Assembly (NCBI RefSeq): GCF_011300875.1
Contig: NZ_CP049862.1
Location: 2,976,001 to 3,040,000 of the forward strand
Source: Sanguibacter sp. HDW7
GTDB taxonomy: Bacteria > Actinomycetota > Actinomycetes > Actinomycetales > Cellulomonadaceae
DNA length: 64,000 nucleotides
Direction: 5' to 3'
Part shown: piece after piece, positions 58,847 to 64,000 of the stretch
Layout of the letters: every line of letters begins with the position of its first letter
How positions within the stretch are numbered: position 1 is the first letter of the stretch
Notes under the pieces: generated by a model
The model's input: the letters and a program-made list of their open reading frames with translations, nothing else
The model's database searches: none
What the model was told of the DNA's origin: nothing
Position numbers and translations under genes: made by a program

Positions 58847-61039
58847 TCAGCGCGCCCGCAGGCGCGCCCACACGATCTTGCCGTCGTTCGCGGCGCGCCA
58901 GCCCCAGTCGGCGAGCCTGTCGACGATCTGTACGCCATAGCCGCCCACACCGTGCGCGTGCCCGTCGAGCTTGACGGGCGGCGCCGGGTTGGCGTCCTCG
59001 ACCTCGATGCGCAGGCCGTCGCCCGTGTCGAAGAGCCGCAGCTCGACGGTCCCCCAGCCGTGGAGGACGGCGTTCGCGACGAGCTCCGAGACGACGAGCT
59101 CGGCGTCGGCGACCTCCGCGATCCCCCACGCCTCGCACGTCCGCAGCACCGCGTGGCGCGACCGGGCGATCGCCGCGGGGTCCGACGGCATCGACCAGCG
59201 CCGCGAGCGCGGGCCCGCGGCGGTCCCCGTCGTCGGGGCGCCTTCCTGCGGGACGCGGACGACGACGACCGCGACGTCGTCCTCGGGCGAGTCGGCGAGC
59301 GCCGCGAGCAGCTCCTCACCGATGCCGGCAGCATCCTGCGCCTGCGTGCGCGCGGCCGCCGCGAGCAGCGCCTCGAGGCCCGCGCGCAACGGGCGCGCGC
59401 GCCGCTCGATGAGGCCGTCCGTGTAAAGGACGAGCGTGTCCCCCGGGACGAGCACGGCGCGGCCGCCCGTCCGGGCGCGTCGGCCGAAGCCGATGAGCGC
59501 GCCCGCTCCCTGTGCGAGCTGCGTCGCCTGCCCGTCACGCACGAGCACCGCCGGCAGGTGCCCGGCCCGCGCGTACTCGAAGACCCACGTGCCCGGGGAG
59601 CCCACGCGCGGCATGAGCGTGCCGTAGACGGCGCTCGCCGCGCGCGGCGCACGCATGCCGCGCATGAGCTGGTCGGTGCGGTCGAGCACGGACGCGGGCG
59701 AGCCGCCCTCGAACGCGTACGCGCGCACGACCGAGCGGAGCTGGCCCATGAGCGCGGCGGCCTCGACGTCGTGCCCGACGACGTCGCCGACGACGACGCC
59801 GGCGACGCCCGGCGCGACCTCGAGGACGTCGTACCAGTCGCCGCCCACCTGGGCGTGCGCGACCGACGGCGCGTAGTACGTCCACAGGTCGAGCCCGTCG
59901 ATCTCGACCTGCCGCGGCAGGAGCGATCGCTGCATGGTCTCGGCGAGCTCGTGCTCGCGCGCGTAGAGGCGCGCGTTGTCGAGGGCGAGGCCGACCCGTC
60001 GCACGACGACGCCGAGAACCTGCTCGAGCTCGTCGGCGAGCTGCGGCACGCCCCCTGACTCGCTCACCGCGTGCACGAGCAGGGCGAGGACCGAGCGCGA
60101 GCCGAGGACCCCGACGACCCGGACGCGGGGCGAGAGCAGCGCCAGCCCCGGCTCCGCCGCGAGCACCTGGCCCTGGACGAGCGCGGCCGCGCTCTCGTCG
60201 GGGTGGACGAGCGTGAGGTCGAGGATCGCCTCGGACTGCAGGCCGCCGAGCACCCGGTCGATCTCGTACGCGCCCGTGGGGTCGCCCGGCGAGACGCGGC
60301 GCAACGTGCGACGCCGCGCCGCATCGCGGCGCAGGCCGTCCGCCCTGCCCGGGTCGTGCCCGACGAGCCGCAGCCCGCCCTCGACGAGGAACGCCCCGGC
60401 CCACTGCACGAGCGCGGGCGCGAGGAGCGCGGTCACCTGCGTGAGGGCCTCGTCCGGGTCAGGCTCGGAGAGCAGGTCGGACACGCGTGAGAGGAGCGCG
60501 AGGTGCAGGCGCGCCCGGCGCTCGGCCCGCATGGCGTCCCGCAGGTGGACGTTGCGCTCGACGGTTCCGGTGACGTCGGAGAACGACGCGATCCACATCT
60601 CGGCCGGGCCGCCGTCGGCCTCGTCCTCCGTCGGGACGACGGACGCGACCGCGTCGGCCGGGACCGCCGTGAGGGAGAGCGCGAGCCACACCGACGCGCC
60701 GTCAGGGCGCCGGAACGGGAGGGTGATCGACGCCGTGCGACCCGCACGGACCTCGGTCGCGAGGGACGCGACGCCGACCTCCGACCACTGGTCGGAGTAG
60801 AAGAGGCGGGGCTCGAGCCCGACGACCTCGTGCGCCGCGTAGCCCGTGATCCGCGAGAAGACGTCGTTGACCCAGAGCATGCGGACGACGCCGTCACGCA
60901 CCCCGAGCGTCGTGAGGCCGACGCCGACGTGCTGCGCGGCGAGGCCCGGCAGGAGGTCGAGCGCGTCGTCCGGCACGGGGGCCTGCACGGGGGCGGCGGC
61001 GGGCACGGCGTTGCCGGGCACGCCCTCACGTCCGCCCAC
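58847..61039 (-). CDS. PAS-GAF-PP2C phosphatase with fused HATPase (RsbU/RsbW-like)
   Basis: A protein of about 730 residues. A PAS-type sensor covers about 25-150 (RDGVVRMLWVNDVFSRITGY), then a GAF-like domain (about 170-345, LSRVSDLLSEPDPDEALTQV). The PP2C/SpoIIE phosphatase domain has HAQVGGDWYDV (about 396) and GVVVGDVVGHDVEAAALMGQ, with a late Asp pair (DDVAVVVVRV). A HATPase domain ends it: VVSELVANAVLHGWG (N box, about 651) and GVGGYGVQIVDRLADWGW. Phosphatase and kinase activities on STAS proteins may thus lie in one chain. Start GTG 61039 after GGAG; earlier starts run out of the fold. Flanked by STAS genes at both ends. Confidence 0.85.
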   Translation of the reverse strand: MGGREGVPGNAVPAAAPVQAPVPDDALDLLPGLAAQHVGVGLTTLGVRDGVVRMLWVNDVFSRITGYAAHEVVGLEPRLFYSDQWSEVGVASLATEVRAGRTASITLPFRRPDGASVWLALSLTAVPADAVASVVPTEDEADGGPAEMWIASFSDVTGTVERNVHLRDAMRAERRARLHLALLSRVSDLLSEPDPDEALTQVTALLAPALVQWAGAFLVEGGLRLVGHDPGRADGLRRDAARRRTLRRVSPGDPTGAYEIDRVLGGLQSEAILDLTLVHPDESAAALVQGQVLAAEPGLALLSPRVRVVGVLGSRSVLALLVHAVSESGGVPQLADELEQVLGVVVRRVGLALDNARLYAREHELAETMQRSLLPRQVEIDGLDLWTYYAPSVAHAQVGGDWYDVLEVAPGVAGVVVGDVVGHDVEAAALMGQLRSVVRAYAFEGGSPASVLDRTDQLMRGMRAPRAASAVYGTLMPRVGSPGTWVFEYARAGHLPAVLVRDGQATQLAQGAGALIGFGRRARTGGRAVLVPGDTLVLYTDGLIERRARPLRAGLEALLAAAARTQAQDAAGIGEELLAALADSPEDDVAVVVVRVPQEGAPTTGTAAGPRSRRWSMPSDPAAIARSRHAVLRTCEAWGIAEVADAELVVSELVANAVLHGWGTVELRLFDTGDGLRIEVEDANPAPPVKLDGHAHGVGGYGVQIVDRLADWGWRAANDGKIVWARLRAR

Positions 61040-61235
61040 GTCGTTGCTCCGTCCCGTCCCTGTCGTCCTGTCCTCGCAGGGTACTTGGCCCGGCGCTGCC
61101 TCGCCCGGACCGGCCGGTCCGTCCTGCGGGGAAAGCACCCGGTGACCGCCGGAACGCTCCAGCCCGCGACGCAGCGACCGCGACGTGCGAGGATTCGACG
61201 CAGGACCGCCCACCCGAGGACGTGAGGAGCACGCA

Positions 61236-61658
61236 GTGCGCGACGAGAACGCCGCCGAGGAGACCGCACCGGCCCAGGACGAGCCGGGGACCCTCCATGT
61301 CCTCGTGGGCGCGAACCGCACGCGCATCGTCCTCTCGGGTGAGATCGACGCGAACCTCGCGCAGGAGTTCAGCGACGCGATGGCCGACGCGCAGGAGATC
61401 GACCTGCCCGTCGAGGTCGACGCGCACCACGTGACGTTCATGGACTCCTCGGGCGTCGCGTTCCTCGCGCGCCTCGCCGCGCAGACGCCCCAGAAGGTGC
61501 GCGTGCTGCGCGCGCCGCAGACCATGCGCTTCCTCCTCGAGGTCACGCGCGTCGGCGAGCTCGTCGAGATCCTCGACGAGGACCCGGGCTTCGAGTTCGC
61601 GCCCATCGACGAGTTCACGATCGAGCGGCTGCCCGGCCAGATCAACCCGCCCCGCTGA
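61236..61658 (+). CDS. STAS-domain anti-anti-sigma factor, copy 2
   Basis: A 140-residue STAS protein. An acidic tail of about 30 residues precedes the fold, HVTFMDSSGVAFLARLAAQT (about residue 65) has the phospho-acceptor Ser, and the end (PQTMRFLLEVTRVGELVEIL) is the usual last helix. AGGAG before the GTG at 61236. Divergent from the phosphatase gene, so a shared promoter region (61040-61235) may coordinate them. Confidence 0.87.
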   Translation: MRDENAAEETAPAQDEPGTLHVLVGANRTRIVLSGEIDANLAQEFSDAMADAQEIDLPVEVDAHHVTFMDSSGVAFLARLAAQTPQKVRVLRAPQTMRFLLEVTRVGELVEILDEDPGFEFAPIDEFTIERLPGQINPPR

Positions 61659-61665
61659 CGGAGGG

Positions 61666-62325
61666 CTACCCGGGGAAGACCTCGCGCGCCTCGGCGAGCG
61701 TCCCGCGCAGGACGTACCCGCCCGGGTTCGTCGCGAGCGGCGCGAGGGCGCCGTCCGCCCCGACGGTGAAGACCGACTGCCCCGAGCTCACGAGCTCCAG
61801 CCTGCCGCCCTCACGGGCGGTCGTGACGAGCAGGTACTCCCGGCCGACGCTCAGCTGCTCGATCCCCAGGACGACATAGCTCACCCCGTCGTGCGTGCCG
61901 CCGATCTGCTGGACCGTCACAGTGTCCCCGACCCCGACATCACCCTGCAGCACCTCGGTGACCTCGAGGGAGTGCGTCGTCGCGACGTACCCGTCGTTCC
62001 TTGCGAGGTACGCGTCGATCTCATCCTCCGACAGCCCTGCCAGCGGGTTGAGCTGCGGGTCGTCGCTCGAGGTGTCCAGCACGAGCCGTTCGAATCCGGT
62101 CTCCGAGGACCGCACGATGCCGCGGACGACCGTGTCAGCGACCTCGTCGAGCTCGCGGGCCGTCAGGTAGACGGGGTAGTCGGCCGCCATCACCACCGTC
62201 TCCGTCGCCCGGGCGCCGCCGCCGGGCGCGTCGTCGGGCGCCGAGCCGCAGGCTGCCAGCGCGCCCAGCGTCAGAAGAGCCAGTGCGGGCATGCCCGCCC
62301 GGGGGCGGATGTGCTGCAGCGTCAT
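61666..62325 (-). CDS. Putative lipoprotein of unknown function
   Basis: A 219-residue predicted lipoprotein. The signal peptide MTLQHIRPRAGMPALALLTL ends at LAAC, with a linker after the Cys. The mature part has YPVYLTARELDEVADTVVRG and a segment SLEVTEVLQGDVGVGDTVTV that looks like a small beta-barrel, similar in style to secreted proteins with an EVLxG.VxxGxxV pattern. One family-like phrase (EYLLVTTAREGG) suggests a domain seen in many Gram-positive lipoproteins. Function unknown. The ATG at 62325 is chosen by the signal peptide; GAGGTG precedes it. Confidence 0.82.
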   Translation of the reverse strand: MTLQHIRPRAGMPALALLTLGALAACGSAPDDAPGGGARATETVVMAADYPVYLTARELDEVADTVVRGIVRSSETGFERLVLDTSSDDPQLNPLAGLSEDEIDAYLARNDGYVATTHSLEVTEVLQGDVGVGDTVTVQQIGGTHDGVSYVVLGIEQLSVGREYLLVTTAREGGRLELVSSGQSVFTVGADGALAPLATNPGGYVLRGTLAEAREVFPG

Positions 62326-62450
62326 GGGGCACCTCGTCGCGTCGGCGGTCGGCGGTAGCGGGGCGCGGGGCTCTCGCCCCACCTGCCCGGTCTCGTCCGT
62401 TCACCCCGTCTGTGTGGCGGGCCGGGCCACGCTTGCGCGTCCGCGGACGC

Positions 62451-62486
62451 ACGAAGGCCCCCACCCCGGAGGGTGGGAGCCTTCGT
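62451..62486 (-). terminator. Terminator hairpin after fba
   Basis: ACGAAGGCCCCCACCC (62451-62466) pairs with GGGTGGGAGCCTTCGT (62471-62486) at 15 of 16 positions; 4-nt loop. It follows the fba stop on the minus strand. Confidence 0.75.
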
Positions 62487-62522
62487 CGCTAGCAGGCGCC
62501 CGTCAGGGCGTGCTCGTCAGCG

Positions 62523-63542
62523 TCAGAGCTTCTGACCGGCCGAGCGGAGCTGCTGGGCGGCCTCGACGATGCGCGCGGCCATGCCTGCCTCGGCGAGCTT
62601 GCCCCAGGCGCGCGGGTCGTACGCCTTCTTGTTGCCGACCTCGCCGTCCACCTTGAGGACGCCGTCGTAGTTGCGGAAGAAGTGGTCCGCGACGGGACGC
62701 GAGAACGCGTACTGCGTGTCCGTGTCGACGTTCATCTTGATGACGCCGTTGTCGACAGCCTCGGCGATCTCCGCGGCGGTCGAGCCCGAGCCACCGTGGA
62801 AGACGAGGTCGAACGGGTTCTCCTTGCCGATGACCGCGGCGACGCCGTCCTGGATCTCCTTGAGGAGGGCCGGACGGAGCTTGACGGCACCGGACTTGTA
62901 GACGCCGTGGACGTTGCCGAACGTGAGGGCCGTGAGGTAGCGGCCCTTCTCGCCCGTGCCGAGGGCCTTGACCGTCGCGAGACCGTCCTCGACCGTCGTG
63001 TAGAGCTTCTCGTTGATCTCGGCCTCGTGGCCGTCCTCCTCGCCACCGACGACGCCGACCTCGATCTCGAGGATCGTGCGCGCGGCCTGCGAGAGCGCGA
63101 GGAGCTCCTCGGCGATGACGAGGTTCTCCGCGAGCGGGACCGTCGAGCCGTCGAACATGTGCGACTGGAACGTCGGGTTCTTGCCGGCCTTGACCTGCTC
63201 CGCCTCGATGGCGAGGAGCGGGCGGACCCACGAGTCGAGGTTCGCGGCCGTGCAGTGGTCCGTGTGGAGGGCGATCGTCACGCCGTAGCCCTTGGCGACC
63301 TCGGTCGCGTACGCGGCGAGCGCGAGCGAGCCGGCGACGCGGTCCTTGATCGTCGAGCCGGACGCGTACTCCGCGCCACCGACCGACACCTGGATGATGC
63401 CGTCGCTCTCGGCCTCGGCGAAGCCCTGGATGGCGGCCGTGACGGTCTGCGAGGACGTGATGTTGACGGCGGGGTAGGCGAACTTGCCAGCCTTCGCCCG
63501 GTCGATCATCTCGGCGTAGACCTCGGGGGTTGCGATGGCCAT
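62523..63542 (-). CDS. fba: Class II fructose-bisphosphate aldolase
   Basis: A 339-residue zinc aldolase of glycolysis and gluconeogenesis, splitting fructose-1,6-bisphosphate. The metal ligands lie in ALHTDHCTAAN (two His), EVGVVGGEEDGH, and TFGNVHGVYKSG; VFHGGSGS is the phosphate loop. DLVFHGGSGSTAAEIAEAVD and the N-terminal MAIATPEVYAEMIDRAKAGK are typical of the Actinobacteria FbaA group. AGGAGA before the ATG. Transcribed alone with a strong terminator. Confidence 0.96.
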   Translation of the reverse strand: MAIATPEVYAEMIDRAKAGKFAYPAVNITSSQTVTAAIQGFAEAESDGIIQVSVGGAEYASGSTIKDRVAGSLALAAYATEVAKGYGVTIALHTDHCTAANLDSWVRPLLAIEAEQVKAGKNPTFQSHMFDGSTVPLAENLVIAEELLALSQAARTILEIEVGVVGGEEDGHEAEINEKLYTTVEDGLATVKALGTGEKGRYLTALTFGNVHGVYKSGAVKLRPALLKEIQDGVAAVIGKENPFDLVFHGGSGSTAAEIAEAVDNGVIKMNVDTDTQYAFSRPVADHFFRNYDGVLKVDGEVGNKKAYDPRAWGKLAEAGMAARIVEAAQQLRSAGQKL

Positions 63543-63694
63543 GAAGACTCTCCTGGTGAGCGTGGGGTTTCTACGGAACTTCCGGGGGATAGTTTCTCAC
63601 GTTCCCTGCCGGGCGGGGGTGGGCCGTTCGGCCTGCGGTCGTCCGACGTCCGTCCAGAGGATGAACAGCTCGTCCGGGGGCCGGGACGCGCTGC

Positions 63695-64000
63695 TCAGGA
63701 CTCCGTGAGCCGTCCTGCGTCGAGCGTCCACCTGCGCGTCACCCTCACCGCGTCGAGCATCCGACGGTCGTGCGTGACCAGCAGGAACGTGCCCGTGTAC
63801 TCCTCGAGCGCCTCCTCGAGCTGCTCGATCGCGGGCAGGTCGAGGTGGTTCGTCGGCTCGTCGAGCACGAGCAGGTTGACGCCGCGCGCCTGCAGGAGCG
63901 CGAGCGACGCGCGCGTCCGCTCCCCCGGCGACAGCGACGCGAGGGGCCGCAGCACGTGGTCGGCACGCAGCCCGAACTTCGCGAGCAGCGTGCGGGCCTC
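63695..64000 (-). CDS. ABC-F family ATPase, partial (3' end; continues beyond the window)
   Basis: The window ends inside this gene; 101 C-terminal residues are visible. LASLSPGERTRA is the ABC signature (ABC-F style) and LLVLDEPTNHLDLPAIEQLE is Walker B with the DEPTNHLD strip typical of ABC-F proteins. FLLVTHDRRMLD holds the switch His. Such proteins act on ribosomes as translation factors or antibiotic protectors, rather than as transporters. The open end at 64000 continues upstream of this domain. Confidence 0.88.
   Translation of the reverse strand, partial: EARTLLAKFGLRADHVLRPLASLSPGERTRASLALLQARGVNLLVLDEPTNHLDLPAIEQLEEALEEYTGTFLLVTHDRRMLDAVRVTRRWTLDAGRLTES

Overview
The window comes from a very GC-rich actinobacterium. 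Third codon positions are almost always G or C, GTG starts are common, and many gene ends overlap by 4 nt. Gene content (LysX, rhodanese-MetZ behind a SAM-sensing leader, PurS/PurQ, DUF3151, LCP protein, PadR-membrane protein pairs, class II aldolase) fits the order Micrococcales, perhaps a Cellulomonas- or Sanguibacter-like organism; that placement is inference. No rRNA, tRNA, CRISPR array, transposase or phage structural gene was seen.

Layout. 0.2-5.6 kb: lipoprotein, acyltransferase-like membrane protein, a DUF2510/superinfection-immunity-like protein, a self-inhibited Fic protein with a symmetric upstream palindrome, and a DapA-family protein. 5.7-12.5 kb: a fatty-acid cluster (acyl-CoA dehydrogenase and TetR on the minus strand; thiolase, high-molecular-weight FabG and MaoC hydratase on the plus strand) with a TetR operator candidate at the divergent promoter. 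12.6-17.8 kb: a tightly overlapping minus-strand operon encoding a MacA/HlyD-like adaptor, an ABC ATPase, an FtsX/MacB permease and three tandem paralogous lipoproteins, ending in a 10-codon remnant of a fourth. 18.2-22.6 kb: a PadR/membrane protein pair, a pentapeptide-repeat protein and two paralogous GNAT acetyltransferases. 22.8-24.6 kb: SAM riboswitch, rhodanese and metZ. 25-26 kb: an AbiEi/DUF559-like gene between two homologous palindromes. 26.2-29.2 kb: nirBD. 29.7-36.6 kb: maltodextrin use (GH13 enzyme, LacI regulator, malGFE). 37-39 kb: purS-purQ-double GNAT. 39.3-42.7 kb: lysX. 44.3-49.7 kb: siderophore uptake (ABC importer and SIP-type reductase) behind an iron box. 49.8-50.8 kb: a second PadR/membrane protein pair. 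51-56 kb: a PurD-PurC fusion, an LCP protein and purA. 56.6-61.7 kb: a CPA1 antiporter and a partner-switching module (two STAS proteins around a PAS-GAF-PP2C-HATPase protein). 62.5-64 kb: fba and the end of an ABC-F gene.

The most unusual signals are four. (i) The exporter operon carries a triplicated, mosaic lipoprotein family with conserved cysteines. (ii) A dispersed family of CTAG-rich intergenic palindromes (built from GACCTAGTC, CTATCTCG and their complements) occurs at seven places. (iii) Two homologous 63-bp palindromes with covarying stems flank the AbiEi-like gene. (iv) purD and purC are fused in one frame. All statements rest on reading the sequence; no database search was run.
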